Positions 19,007-29,803 of a stretch of 64,000 nt of DNA are shown here, piece after piece. The notes beneath the pieces were generated by a model that had not been told where the DNA came from, did not search any database, and worked only from the letters and a program-made list of their open reading frames with translations. This DNA comes from an uncultured Clostridia bacterium (GTDB taxonomy: Bacteria; Bacillota; Clostridia; Oscillospirales; Acutalibacteraceae), in NCBI GenBank assembly GCA_947627135.1, contig CANQUV010000004.1, positions 1-64,000 on the forward strand, read 5' to 3'. Both the position numbers and the translations under genes were made by a program. Within the stretch, counting starts at the first letter, position 1, and the number at the start of each line of letters is the position of its first letter.

Positions 19007-20188
19007 TTAAAGCTTATACATAATATCAATAACTTTCCCGTCTTTTACAAATACTCTTGGAACTCTTTTTGATATCAGACAAACTATTTCATAATTTATA
19101 GTATCGGCACTTACAGCCAGAGTATCCGCAGTTGGTGAATTTCCAGTACCGTCACCAAAAACAATTACCTCATCGCCAATTTTTACGTCTTCAATATCGG
19201 TAACGTCAAGCATTGTCTGGTCCATACAAATTCTTCCTACAATTGGGGCCTTCTTGCCTTTTATCATCATATAACCGTCTTTTGCATATTTTCTAATAAA
19301 GCCGTCTGCATATCCTATTGGTACAGTGGCAATTTTCATTTTCTTTTGAGCTTCATAGGTTCTGCCATAAGATATCGTTGCGCCTTTTTCAATATATTTT
19401 ACATAAGAAACAGATGTTTTTAACGTCATAGCAGGAATTAAATCAAGATTGCCATTCAATTTTGAAGAAGGACTTAATCCGTAAAGAATGATTCCAGCCC
19501 TTACCATATCACAATAGGTTTCGGGATAATCTTCAATTGCGCCGCTGTTTGAACAATGTACAACAGGCGGATCAATTCCGATTTTTTTTAATTTATTAAG
19601 TACAGTAGTAAAGTTTTTATACTGCTTGGTTGTAAACTCTATGCCCTCTTTACCTTCATCAGATACGCAAAAATGGGTAAACAAACCCTCAAGCTGTAAA
19701 TTTTCCAATTCACAAGACTGTTTTATTTCTTTAATAGAATATTCATCACGAGGAAATTCCTGACACATAAATCCTATTCGGCTCATACCTGTATCAAGTT
19801 TAATATGTATTTTTACCTTATCATTAAAATTTCTGCAATTCTCATTAAGCATTTTTGCATAATCAAGGCTGTAAACCGCCTGAGAAAGATTGGCACTAAT
19901 AAGCTCTGAAACATTCAAAGCAGGTGTGTAACCTAAAATAACAATAGGAAGAGTTACACCGTTCTCTCTGAGTTCTTTTCCCTCGTCGATATTGGAAACA
20001 GCCAAAAAATCGGCACCTAATTTTTCATATTCTTTTGAAAGTTCAACAGCTCCATGACCGTATCCGTCGGCTTTAACAACACAGCATATCTTCTTGTTTC
20101 CCACTTTGCTCTTTATTTCATTAAAATTATGTTTTATGGCATTAAGTGAAACTTCCGTCCAGGTTCTTCTCACGATGTCCATTTTCAC
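19007..20188 (-). CDS. alr: Alanine racemase
   Basis: CCVVKADGYGHGAVELSK PLP lysine motif. Confidence 0.95.
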   Translation of the reverse strand: MKMDIVRRTWTEVSLNAIKHNFNEIKSKVGNKKICCVVKADGYGHGAVELSKEYEKLGADFLAVSNIDEGKELRENGVTLPIVILGYTPALNVSELISANLSQAVYSLDYAKMLNENCRNFNDKVKIHIKLDTGMSRIGFMCQEFPRDEYSIKEIKQSCELENLQLEGLFTHFCVSDEGKEGIEFTTKQYKNFTTVLNKLKKIGIDPPVVHCSNSGAIEDYPETYCDMVRAGIILYGLSPSSKLNGNLDLIPAMTLKTSVSYVKYIEKGATISYGRTYEAQKKMKIATVPIGYADGFIRKYAKDGYMMIKGKKAPIVGRICMDQTMLDVTDIEDVKIGDEVIVFGDGTGNSPTADTLAVSADTINYEIVCLISKRVPRVFVKDGKVIDIMYKL

Positions 20189-20366
20189 ACCTCTGAACTC
20201 AAAATTTTCCTATAATATTATAATACCTGATCAAGGTTAAATCAACAATTATTTATGCTATATTTTATGCAAATTGCATTATTTAATAATAAATGTTGCA
20301 AGAAATATAATTTTTTGTTAAAATTAAAGGGAATTACTTTTAAATATTATTTATAAGGAGGAAAAG

Positions 20367-21926
20367 ATGACAATTACAAACATTTTAATTCTCAGTGCTT
20401 TTGCAGTTTATATGCTGATCATGATTATAATCGGATTTGTATATTCAAAAGGCACAAAAAATAACGAGGACTATTTTCTGGGCGGCAGAAACTTAAACAG
20501 TTGGACTGCTGCGCTGTCTGCACAGGCGTCTGATATGAGCGGATGGCTTCTTATGGGGCTTCCTGGATCAGTTTATCTTGCAGGTACGGGAGAGGTATGG
20601 ATCGCAGTAGGACTTTTAATTGGAACAATATTAAACTGGTATCTTGTATCATCAAGACTTAGAAAATACACAATTGTTTCAGGAAATTCACTTACGATCC
20701 CAAGCTTTTTTGAAAACAGATTTGGTGATAAAAAGGGTATTATCAAAATTATTTCATCTATTATTATCGCCATATTCTTTGCAGTTTACACAGCATCTGC
20801 ATTCAGTTCAGGCGCAAAGTTATTTGCAACACTTTTTGCAAACGAAGACGGTTCCAACTATTCAAATGTTTACTTAATAGGCCTTGCAATTGCAGCGGTA
20901 GTAATTTTAATTTATACATTTATGGGCGGCTTTAAAGCTGTATGTACTACTGACTTTATTCAGGGAATGTTAATGCTTGTTGCTATTCTTGCAGTGCCGA
21001 TTCTTGCATACGTAGTGCTTACATATAATACGAGCTTTTCAGATGCTTTAGCACAACACGGCATAACAAATCCCGAATATTATTTTGATTTCTTCAAAAA
21101 TGCAGACGGAACTCCCGTAGATTGGAGAACCATCGTATCAAATCTTGCATGGGGCCTGGGTTACTTTGGAATGCCACATATACTTGTAAGATTTATGGCT
21201 GTTAAAAGCGATGCAGAAATTAAGAAATCAAGAAAAATTGCTATTGTATGGGTTGTACTTTCACTTGTAGCATCATGCCTTATAGGTCTTATTGCAAAAG
21301 GATTTCTTACAACTGACCTTGACGTTACCACAAGCGAAACAGTATTTATCAGAACGATTCAGCAGTTGTTCTCAGAAAATTATGTAATTATATTTATAGG
21401 CGGCATATTTATATGCGGTATTTTGGCTGCTATTATGTCTACCGCAGACAGTCAGCTTCTTGTTACTGCATCCGCAGTATCGGAGGATATGTACAAGGGT
21501 GTTATCAGAAAAAAAGCAACTGAAAAAAGTGCGTTAAGAGTAGGAAAAATTGCAGTTTTAGTGGTTGCAGTAATTGCATTTTTAATTGCAATCGACCCTA
21601 ACAGTTCAATTATGGGACTCGTTTCCGACGCATGGGCAGGTTTTGGCTCTGCATTTGGACCTATTGTTCTGCTTGCATTGTTCTGGAAACGCACAAACAC
21701 GGCAGGTTCGGTTGCCGGTATGATAGTTGGTGCTGCAACGGTTATTATTTGGGACTACCCGCCTATTATAAACGGTACAACAATTGCAACAACTACTAAC
21801 CTTTACTCATTGATACCCGGTTTTATACTCGCATTAATTGTTACGGTAGTAGTTTCACTTTTAACAAAAACACCTGATAAAGAAATTATAGAAACTTTTG
21901 AATCAATTAAAGAAGTTAAAGTATAA
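20367..21926 (+). CDS. putP: Sodium/proline symporter
   Basis: NEDYFLGGRNLNSWTAALSAQASDMSGWLLMGLPG. Confidence 0.9.
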   Translation: MTITNILILSAFAVYMLIMIIIGFVYSKGTKNNEDYFLGGRNLNSWTAALSAQASDMSGWLLMGLPGSVYLAGTGEVWIAVGLLIGTILNWYLVSSRLRKYTIVSGNSLTIPSFFENRFGDKKGIIKIISSIIIAIFFAVYTASAFSSGAKLFATLFANEDGSNYSNVYLIGLAIAAVVILIYTFMGGFKAVCTTDFIQGMLMLVAILAVPILAYVVLTYNTSFSDALAQHGITNPEYYFDFFKNADGTPVDWRTIVSNLAWGLGYFGMPHILVRFMAVKSDAEIKKSRKIAIVWVVLSLVASCLIGLIAKGFLTTDLDVTTSETVFIRTIQQLFSENYVIIFIGGIFICGILAAIMSTADSQLLVTASAVSEDMYKGVIRKKATEKSALRVGKIAVLVVAVIAFLIAIDPNSSIMGLVSDAWAGFGSAFGPIVLLALFWKRTNTAGSVAGMIVGAATVIIWDYPPIINGTTIATTTNLYSLIPGFILALIVTVVVSLLTKTPDKEIIETFESIKEVKV

Positions 21927-21950
21927 TCAAATATTGGTTTAAATATTTTA

Positions 21951-21982
21951 CCGACTGATAAAATTTTATCAGTCGGTTTTTT
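21951..21982 (+). terminator. putP terminator
   Basis: CCGACTGATAAAATTTTATCAGTCGG TTTTTTAT. Confidence 0.85.
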
Positions 21983-22077
21983 ATATAAGTAAATTTAATT
22001 TTAATAATTTCAGATTTTCATAAAAATCATAAAAATATTTTACACAATGGTTACCAATGAGTTACAAAATCTAACAA

Positions 22078-22093
22078 ATACAATATATTGTAT
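22078..22093. promoter_or_regulatory. NrdR-box-like palindrome (distal)
   Basis: ATACAATATATTGTAT. Confidence 0.5.
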
Positions 22094-22221
22094 GTAAAAA
22101 ACAAAATCATAACAATTTATAGTTTTAATAGATTTAATTCCTTAAAAAAAATAATTTTGAAATTTCTACTCATATTACACAGAAATAATTTTTTAAATTT
22201 GTCAATGTGCCAATTGACTAA

Positions 22222-22237
22222 ACAGAATATATTCTAT
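22222..22237. promoter_or_regulatory. NrdR box candidate
   Basis: ACAGAATATATTCTAT, 41 bp from the next box. Confidence 0.65.
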
Positions 22238-22260
22238 ATAATTAGTAAGCAATCAATATA

Positions 22261-22280
22261 AAACACAATATATTGTGTTT
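22261..22280. promoter_or_regulatory. NrdR box candidate
   Basis: Perfect 20-bp palindrome AAACACAATATATTGTGTTT, matches NrdR consensus acaCwAtATaTwGtgt. Confidence 0.85.
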
Positions 22281-22334
22281 TTAACTTATTTTTTTACAAT
22301 ATTGTAATACATTTAGAATTTGGAGGATATGAAG

Positions 22335-24587
22335 ATGATTACAACAATCGTTAAGCGTGACGGACGTTCTGTTGATTTCGACATGGAAAAAATAACCCAA
22401 GCAATATTTAAAGCAGCTCAGGCAATCGGTGGAACAGATTATGATGCCGCTAAAAAGCTTGCAAATAAAGTATGTGAATATCTTGAAGCAGAACAGTCAG
22501 AGGGAAAAACTCCTACTGTTGAACATGTTCAGGATACAGTTGAAAAAGTACTTATTAACAGCGGTCACGCAAGAACAGCAAAAGAGTTCATTTTATACAG
22601 AGCTGAGCGTACAAGAGCCAGAGAAATGAACACAAAACTTATGAAGATATATGAGGACTTAACTTTTAAGTCTGCAAAAGATAACGATGTTAAGCGTGAA
22701 AATGCAAATATCGACGGCGATACTGCTATGGGTACAATGCTTAAATACGGTTCAGAGGGTGCAAAGCAGTTTTACGATATGTACATTTTAAACCCCAAGC
22801 ATGCAAAGGCTCACAGGGAAGGCGATATTCACATTCACGATTTAGACTTTTTGACACTTACAACGACCTGCTGTCAGATTGACCTTGTAAAGCTGTTTAA
22901 AAACGGATTTTCCACAGGACACGGATATTTAAGAGAGCCAAACGATATAGCATCATATTCGGCGCTTGCGTGTATTGCAATTCAGTCTAATCAAAATGAC
23001 CAGCACGGAGGACAGAGCGTACCGAATTTTGATTACGGAATGGCGCCGGGCGTAAAAAAGACATACAGAAAAAGATACAGACAGAATCTTGAGAGAGCAA
23101 TTGAGCTTATTTGTGATGATGAAAACGCCAAAGAAACGGCAACTGCTATCTGCGACGAGGCAGAAGAAGTTTCAAAACAATGGCCGTCACTTGAAGATCA
23201 CAGCCCCGAATACAAAAAGGCTGAAATGGATATTTTAACCGAAAAATACGGTGAAAAAATCGCAGGAAAGCTTCAGCGTTTTGCATTTAAACAAGCAGAA
23301 AAAGAAACAGACCGTGCAACATATCAGGCTATGGAAGCACTAATTCATAACCTTAACACAATGCATTCAAGAGCAGGTGCACAAATTCCTTTCAGCTCAC
23401 TTAACTACGGTACAGATACATCTCCGGAAGGCCGTCTTGTTATGAAGAATATTCTCCTTGCAACAGAGTCAGGTCTTGGCAACGGAGAAACACCTATTTT
23501 CCCTATTCAGATTTTTAAAGTTAAAGAAGGCGTAAGCTATAATCCCGAAGATCCAAACTATGACCTTTTCAAACTTTCAATGAGAGTTTCAGCAAAACGA
23601 CTTTTCCCGAATTATTCATTTCTGGACGCTCCTTTCAACCTTGAGTATTATAAAGAAGGTCATCCTGAAACAGAAATCGCATATATGGGATGTCGAACCC
23701 GTGTTATGGCTAACAGTTATGACCCCTCAAAGGAGGTTACATTCGGAAGAGGAAATTTAAGCTTTACATCAGTAAACCTCCCTAGACTTGCTATTCTTTC
23801 AAATAAGAATATAGACTTTTTCTTTGAACAGCTTGACAGAGTAGTTGACCTTGTAATAGAGCAGTTGTTAGAACGTTTTGAGATACAGTGCAGCAAGCTT
23901 GTAAGGAACTATCCATTTCTTATGGGACAAGGTATTTGGATTGACAGCGATAAATTAAATCCAAACGATTCAGTAAGAGAAGTTTTAAAACACGGTACTC
24001 TCACCTGCGGATTTATAGGACTTGCAGAATGCTTAAAGGCACTTATAGGCAAGCATCACGGAGAAAGTGAAGAAGCACAACGTTTAGGACTTGAAATTGT
24101 TGGATATATGAGAAAAAAAATGAATGAAGCCACAAATAAATACCATCTTAATTTTTCACTTATTGCAACTCCTGCGGAAGGTCTTTCAGGCAGATTTGTT
24201 AAAATAGATAAACAGCGTTTCGGTGTTATTGAAGGAGTTACAGACAGAGCGTATTATACTAACTCATTCCATGTGCCGGTATATTATGAAATCCCTGCGT
24301 TCGAAAAAATCAAAATAGAAGCTCCGTATCATAACCTGACAAACGGAGGTCATATTTCTTATATTGAGCTTGACGGCGACCCGTCTGAAAACCTTGACGC
24401 ATTTGAGCAGGTTATAAGATATATGAAAGACTGCGGTATAGGCTATGGCTCTATTAATCACCCGGTTGACCGAGATCCTGTTTGCGGATACACAGGAATC
24501 ATTGGTGATTACTGCCCGAAATGCGGAAGAAAAATGACAGAAAGCAGCGTAGGCAAGCAAAGAATTCAAAGACTTACCTGTTGTTAA
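22335..24587 (+). CDS. nrdD: Anaerobic ribonucleoside-triphosphate reductase
   Basis: ATP-cone N-terminus ITTIVKRDGRSVDFDMEKI; C-terminal CGYTGIIGDYCPKCGRKM; start moved to ATG 22335 after GGAGG. Confidence 0.95.
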   Translation: MITTIVKRDGRSVDFDMEKITQAIFKAAQAIGGTDYDAAKKLANKVCEYLEAEQSEGKTPTVEHVQDTVEKVLINSGHARTAKEFILYRAERTRAREMNTKLMKIYEDLTFKSAKDNDVKRENANIDGDTAMGTMLKYGSEGAKQFYDMYILNPKHAKAHREGDIHIHDLDFLTLTTTCCQIDLVKLFKNGFSTGHGYLREPNDIASYSALACIAIQSNQNDQHGGQSVPNFDYGMAPGVKKTYRKRYRQNLERAIELICDDENAKETATAICDEAEEVSKQWPSLEDHSPEYKKAEMDILTEKYGEKIAGKLQRFAFKQAEKETDRATYQAMEALIHNLNTMHSRAGAQIPFSSLNYGTDTSPEGRLVMKNILLATESGLGNGETPIFPIQIFKVKEGVSYNPEDPNYDLFKLSMRVSAKRLFPNYSFLDAPFNLEYYKEGHPETEIAYMGCRTRVMANSYDPSKEVTFGRGNLSFTSVNLPRLAILSNKNIDFFFEQLDRVVDLVIEQLLERFEIQCSKLVRNYPFLMGQGIWIDSDKLNPNDSVREVLKHGTLTCGFIGLAECLKALIGKHHGESEEAQRLGLEIVGYMRKKMNEATNKYHLNFSLIATPAEGLSGRFVKIDKQRFGVIEGVTDRAYYTNSFHVPVYYEIPAFEKIKIEAPYHNLTNGGHISYIELDGDPSENLDAFEQVIRYMKDCGIGYGSINHPVDRDPVCGYTGIIGDYCPKCGRKMTESSVGKQRIQRLTCC

Positions 24588-24596
24588 GGTGCAGTT

Positions 24597-25109
24597 ATGG
24601 GAAAAACTCTAAAACTTGCAGGTATTATAAAGGAGTCTATTGTTGACGGTCCGGGTATAAGAATGACTGTTTTTGTACAAGGGTGTCCTCATCATTGTAA
24701 AGGATGTCATAATCCTCAGAGCTGGAGCTTTGAGGACGGAGAAGAGGGCGACATAGATGTTATTATGAAAGCTGCAAAAAAGGATCCTTTGCTTCAGGGA
24801 CTGACCTTTTCAGGCGGAGAGCCTTTTTGTCAGGCAGACGCTCTGTCTGATTTAGGAAAAATGTGCCATGAAAACAACTTTAATGTTGTCACCTTTACAG
24901 GTTATACATTTGAAAAACTCCTTGAGGGATTTGATGAACACCCAGAATGGAAAAGACTTTTAGAGCAAACAGATTATTTAATTGACGGTCCGTTTATACT
25001 GGAGCAAAAAAGTCTTATGCTTCATTTCAGAGGAAGCTCAAATCAGAGAATTTTAGATGTAAGGAAATCTTTAAAGCAAGGAAAGGCTGTTGAAGCAAAT
25101 AATATTTAA
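24597..25109 (+). CDS. nrdG: Anaerobic ribonucleotide reductase activating protein (radical SAM)
   Basis: VFVQGCPHHCKGCHNPQSW CxxxCxxC-type cluster; LTFSGGEPFCQ. Confidence 0.95.
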   Translation: MGKTLKLAGIIKESIVDGPGIRMTVFVQGCPHHCKGCHNPQSWSFEDGEEGDIDVIMKAAKKDPLLQGLTFSGGEPFCQADALSDLGKMCHENNFNVVTFTGYTFEKLLEGFDEHPEWKRLLEQTDYLIDGPFILEQKSLMLHFRGSSNQRILDVRKSLKQGKAVEANNI

Positions 25110-25404
25110 TTAAAATTGAAAAACGGTCGTTTTATCAAATCAAATAACACCATATAAAAACTTTATTTGTGTTTCCAAGCAATTTTCTATAAAGTAAAAA
25201 ATTAACCCTGTGCAAATACATTTTGCCAGGGTTATTTTTATTAATCCAATAATAGATATTATAAAAATACCATAATTTTTATTAAATGTGTTGAATTTTT
25301 ATGTAAAATATGTTAAAATAATTACAGAATTTGATAATTTTTTACATAAGTATGTTTTTATGTAAATGTTAAATAATTATAAATTTAAGAAAGGTGGTGT
25401 TGTT

Positions 25405-25536
25405 ATGTTAAATAGTTTCTATTTTCAAAAAACTATTTATTATAAAAAAACGAAAAATTCAATATTTTATACTAAAATTATGGACAGAACATTACAAAAG
25501 AATTATCTGTGTTCTGTCCTAAATTTGATTATTTGA
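25405..25536 (+). CDS. Candidate 43-aa small ORF upstream of pepD
   Basis: ATG after AAAGGTGGTG; MLNSFYFQKTIYYKKTKNSIFYTKIMDRTLQKNYLCSVLNLII; not in supplied ORF track. Confidence 0.4.
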   Translation: MLNSFYFQKTIYYKKTKNSIFYTKIMDRTLQKNYLCSVLNLII

Positions 25537-25575
25537 TATTGCGCTATATTTTACTAAGACGAAAGATGGTGAAAT

Positions 25576-27027
25576 ATGAATATATGTAATCTTGAACCTA
25601 AAAAGGTGTTTGAATTCTTTTCAGCAATTTCTTCTATTCCACACGGTTCCGGAAACACGGAAAAACTTGCAGATTACTGTATCGATTTTGCATCTGAAAG
25701 AGGTTTAAAATCATATCGTGACGACAGCGGAAATGTTATGATATTTTCTAAAGGCACAAAAGGCTATGAAGACAGCGAACCTATAATTTTACAGGGACAT
25801 CTTGATATGGTTTGCGAAAAAGATCCTGATTGCAAAATCAATATGGAAAATGAAGCTATTACTTTATGTAATGATGAAAAATATGTATGGGCAGATAAAA
25901 CAACCCTCGGCGGAGACGACGGAATAGCCATAGCTTATATATTAGCAATTCTTGATTCCGATGACGTTCCCCACCCTCCTATTGAAGCACTCCTGACTAA
26001 TGATGAAGAAATCGGAATGCTCGGTGCAAGAGAATTGGACTCTTCAAAACTGAAATCAAAAAGACTCATTAATATTGATTCTGAAGAAGAAGGTATTTTA
26101 ACCGTAAGCTGTGCAGGCGGAGTAAGAGCATATTGCACTTTACCCCTTGATTTTGAAAACACAAATTCAAAAAATCTTGCGGCATATAATGTTGAAATAA
26201 GCGGTCTTGTGGGAGGTCATTCCGGAATTGATATTAATAAAAACAGGAAAAATGCTGTAAAGGTACTTAGCAGATTGCTTGAGTATATAAGCAGTAAATG
26301 TAAATTTTCCATTTCCAATCTTAACGGAGGCGGAAAAGAAAATGCAATCCCTCAAAATGCAAAAGCGATTTTGTGTATTTCAGATGAACAAAGTCAGATT
26401 CTTGTTAAAACAGTATCAGATTTTTACGAAATATTAAAAACCGAAATTATAACAAGTAACCCAAATGTTTTGATCACTGTAAATAAAACAGAGTTACCAA
26501 AGAAATCTTTAACCTTGAACAGTACCCGAAAGGTCATATTTGCTTTAATGCAAATACCTAACGGAGTACAGGCAATGAGTCCTGACATTCCAAATATGGT
26601 TCAGACCTCACTAAATTTAGGTACAGCTGTTATTTCTGATAATGAGCTAAAAATAAATTTTTTAATCAGAAGCAACGCTGCAACAGGAAAACAAACTGTT
26701 ATTCTAACACTTAATTCTTTTGTTGAATACCTTGACGGAAAAGTTATATACAAAAATGATTATCCTGTATGGGAGTATCGTGCTTGTTCACATTTACGTG
26801 ATATTATGGCGGATGCTTATAAAGAAGTATATGCGGATACTCCTGTTATTAAAGCAATTCATGCCGGATTGGAAGGCGGAATTTTGTCTGCTAAAATAGA
26901 AAATGCAGATATGGTTTCCTTTGGTCCTAATCTTTTTAATGTCCATACCTCCAAAGAGAAAATGGATATTGAATCAGTTAAGAGATGCTGGAAATACTTG
27001 ATTAAAGTATTGGAAAATCTCAAATAA
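25576..27027 (+). CDS. pepD: Aminoacyl-histidine dipeptidase (M20)
   Basis: LQGHLDMVCEKDPD; DKTTLGGDDGIAIAYILA; LLTNDEEIGMLGA. Confidence 0.93.
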   Translation: MNICNLEPKKVFEFFSAISSIPHGSGNTEKLADYCIDFASERGLKSYRDDSGNVMIFSKGTKGYEDSEPIILQGHLDMVCEKDPDCKINMENEAITLCNDEKYVWADKTTLGGDDGIAIAYILAILDSDDVPHPPIEALLTNDEEIGMLGARELDSSKLKSKRLINIDSEEEGILTVSCAGGVRAYCTLPLDFENTNSKNLAAYNVEISGLVGGHSGIDINKNRKNAVKVLSRLLEYISSKCKFSISNLNGGGKENAIPQNAKAILCISDEQSQILVKTVSDFYEILKTEIITSNPNVLITVNKTELPKKSLTLNSTRKVIFALMQIPNGVQAMSPDIPNMVQTSLNLGTAVISDNELKINFLIRSNAATGKQTVILTLNSFVEYLDGKVIYKNDYPVWEYRACSHLRDIMADAYKEVYADTPVIKAIHAGLEGGILSAKIENADMVSFGPNLFNVHTSKEKMDIESVKRCWKYLIKVLENLK

Positions 27028-27061
27028 ATATATTTATAATTTTTAAAAAGGATGTATATTT

Positions 27062-28237
27062 ATGATTAAAGATGGATTTCTATATATTGCCGCATTAGTT
27101 TTTATTGCAGCAATTTTGGTAAGCCTGCCTAAAATTTTAAAAGGTAAGGCAGCAGACACTTTTTTCAAATTTGCTCCTCCGATAGTTTTAATATATTTAG
27201 GATTAATGCTTTTATGTACATTTAAACTATGGGATTTGGACGCAACTACTGAAGCATATAACGCACTTAAAAACCCACTTTTGTATGCGATGCTGTTTAT
27301 TATGCTATTACGCTGCGACTTAAGAAAGATCTTAAAACTCGGACCAAAAATGCTTATAGGATTTTTCTCAGCAACTATATCTATCGGGCTTGGCTTTGTA
27401 GTAGCTTATGCTATAATGCATTCAATTTTAGGAGAAGGCTCATGGAAAGCTTTAGGCGCATTATGCGGAAGTTGGATGGGCGGCGGCGGAAATATGCTTG
27501 CAATTCAGGCTGCATTAAATGTAGATGAGGCAACAATGGCTTATGCTCTTGTTATGGACTCAATTTGCGCTACTCTTTATGTAATGTTTTTACTTTGGGT
27601 TATCGGATTTTCAAAAAAGTTTAACAAGTGGACAAAAGCAGATACCCATATTATTGACGAAGTAGGTCTTGCCCTGGAAGCAGAGGCAAGAGCTAATACA
27701 AAGCCAATAACCTGGCAAAATATCGCTTTATTAATGGGTTCCGGCCTTATTGTATCTGCACTTTCACAGGAAGCAGGAACATTAATCAACTCTTATATTC
27801 CATTCTTTGATAAAGCAACATGGACAGTATTAATTGTAACCGTTTTGGGTGTAGTTCTCGCAATGACACCATTCGGAAAGATTAAAGGTACAGAAGAAAT
27901 TTCTAATGTTCTTCTTTATATTGTAATTGCACTTATTGCATCTCGTGCAGACCTTGGAAGTATCGGTAATGCACCGATATGGCTCTTAACAGGACTTATC
28001 ATTCTTGTTATTCACGTTGCAATAATGATTTTACTTGCAAAACTTTTAAAAATGGATATTTTCACCTGCGCAGTTGCATCTCTTGCAAATATAGGCGGAA
28101 CTGCAACAGCCCCCGTACTTGCAGGTGCATACAGCAGTGCCCTTGTTCCGGTAGGAATTATTATGGCATTACTGGGTTATGTAGTCGGTACAGGCGGAGG
28201 ACTCATTGTTGCAAATATTATGAGTGTATTCGGATAG
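27062..28237 (+). CDS. DUF819 family membrane protein
   Basis: ALCGSWMGGGGNMLAIQAAL; SLANIGGTATAPVLAGAY. Confidence 0.88.
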   Translation: MIKDGFLYIAALVFIAAILVSLPKILKGKAADTFFKFAPPIVLIYLGLMLLCTFKLWDLDATTEAYNALKNPLLYAMLFIMLLRCDLRKILKLGPKMLIGFFSATISIGLGFVVAYAIMHSILGEGSWKALGALCGSWMGGGGNMLAIQAALNVDEATMAYALVMDSICATLYVMFLLWVIGFSKKFNKWTKADTHIIDEVGLALEAEARANTKPITWQNIALLMGSGLIVSALSQEAGTLINSYIPFFDKATWTVLIVTVLGVVLAMTPFGKIKGTEEISNVLLYIVIALIASRADLGSIGNAPIWLLTGLIILVIHVAIMILLAKLLKMDIFTCAVASLANIGGTATAPVLAGAYSSALVPVGIIMALLGYVVGTGGGLIVANIMSVFG

Positions 28238-28260
28238 TAAACGCAGAAACATAACATTAA

Positions 28261-28291
28261 AAATCCGCAGTAGTTAGTCTACTGCGGATTT
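28261..28291. terminator. Bidirectional terminator
   Basis: AAATCCGCAGTAG-TTAGT-CTACTGCGGATTT. Confidence 0.75.
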
Positions 28292-28966
28292 ACTGATTCC
28301 TGTGCAAATCTTTACAAACATATAAAATATAATATAAAGTATAAGGGATAGTATTGTAAAAAACAAAACAAAAAATGACGTAAATTTTGTTATGGACGAC
28401 AATGCTGTTTCAATTAAAAAAGCAGGTCTTACAATATCCCATGAATTAAGTCTGGGAAATCTGCCTATATAAATTCCAAATGAACTTAAAAGCATTACAG
28501 CAGTAACCCCTAATGCACACTTGAATCTGCCGAATTTTTCAATAAACATTGTGTGCATTATATAGAGAGATAACATCCCGAATAATACTCCGCAGGTTAC
28601 TGAAATTATTACATTACCCATAAAGATCCATTGAATAACATTAAAATTCAAAGTATCATAATTATCCCAAATTTCAGTTGAAAAGTTGGAAAGATATTTT
28701 AAATCAGTAAGCATATAAATAGTGTTCGGAAAAAACAAAAGCCATATTAAACCACTTATTGTTCCCTTAATTTTTTGATTATTTTCCAAAAAATGTTTTG
28801 TAAATAATGAAAAATACAGAGGAATTACAGCTAAAAAACAATTCCAGATAATATAAAACCAAGTGTAGTCTTTGTTTGGAATACTATACAGGCAACATGA
28901 AACAGTAACAAATATAAAAGATAAAATAACAAACCTTGTTATTTTACCTGTAAAAATTTCTTTCAT
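28274..28966 (-). CDS. DUF1361 domain membrane protein
   Basis: WLLFFPNTIYMLTDLKYL; six hydrophobic segments. Confidence 0.8.
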   Translation of the reverse strand: MKEIFTGKITRFVILSFIFVTVSCCLYSIPNKDYTWFYIIWNCFLAVIPLYFSLFTKHFLENNQKIKGTISGLIWLLFFPNTIYMLTDLKYLSNFSTEIWDNYDTLNFNVIQWIFMGNVIISVTCGVLFGMLSLYIMHTMFIEKFGRFKCALGVTAVMLLSSFGIYIGRFPRLNSWDIVRPAFLIETALSSITKFTSFFVLFFTILSLILYIIFYMFVKICTGISKSAVD

Positions 28967-29098
28967 AATTAATTCCTTAATAAAATTATTTTATATGAGT
29001 ATAACATAGTAAGTATAAAAAGTAAATATTTGCATATTTCAGCCTATTATAATATAATTTAATATATTATACTAAAAGGAGTAATTTAAAGTAATATA

Positions 29099-29722
29099 AT
29101 GAAAAATATGAAATGGTTATTTTTTGATATAGGTTCAACACTTGTTGATGAAAGCAAAGCATACAAGCACAGAATAAGTGAAACAATTAAAAACACAAAT
29201 ATTACTTATGAAGAATTTTATGAAATTATGCTTACATATTATAAACAAAAGAAAAACGGTTATAATGAAGCAGTAAAACACTTTTGTTTAAATAAAACAA
29301 AATGGCATACAGAAGATGAATTTTTATATCCCGAAACAAAAAACACATTAAATAAGCTTTGCAAGAAATACAAAATAGGAATCATCGCTAATCAGGAATA
29401 CGGCTGTAAAGAAAGGCTTGAAAAATTCGGCATACTTCAATATATAGATTTAGTAATATCATCTTCGGAAGAAGGAATTTGCAAGCCTGATTTACAAATA
29501 TTCAGATTAGCTTTAGAAAGAGCAAACTGCAAAGCAAAAAACGCAGTAATGATTGGAGACAGACTAGATAACGACATAGAACCGGCAAATAAACTAGGCA
29601 TGAAAACAATTTGGGTCAGACAAGGTTTCGGTAAATATACAACTCCAAAAAAGAAAAATGAAATTCCAACATTTACAGTTGACAGCATTGAAGAAATAGC
29701 GACCGGCAAGATAAATATTTAA
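29099..29722 (+). CDS. HAD-family hydrolase
   Basis: FFDIGSTLVDE; MIGDRLDNDIEPANKLGMKTIWVRQG. Confidence 0.9.
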   Translation: MKNMKWLFFDIGSTLVDESKAYKHRISETIKNTNITYEEFYEIMLTYYKQKKNGYNEAVKHFCLNKTKWHTEDEFLYPETKNTLNKLCKKYKIGIIANQEYGCKERLEKFGILQYIDLVISSSEEGICKPDLQIFRLALERANCKAKNAVMIGDRLDNDIEPANKLGMKTIWVRQGFGKYTTPKKKNEIPTFTVDSIEEIATGKINI

Positions 29723-29770
29723 ACGCTCTTTTTGCCGACCGATTTTCAAATAGTTTCCTATAAAATACAA

Positions 29771-29800
29771 ACAGGCAGTGAAAATTTACACTGCCTGTTT
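29771..29800. terminator. Terminator between convergent genes
   Basis: ACAGGCAGTG-AAAATTTA-CACTGCCTGT. Confidence 0.7.
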
Positions 29801-29803
29801 AAA

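Noticed and set aside
22201-22218. GTCAAT-N5/6-ATTGAC inverted repeat upstream of nrdD as another operator
   Set aside because: Short arms in AT-rich DNA; no consensus recognised.
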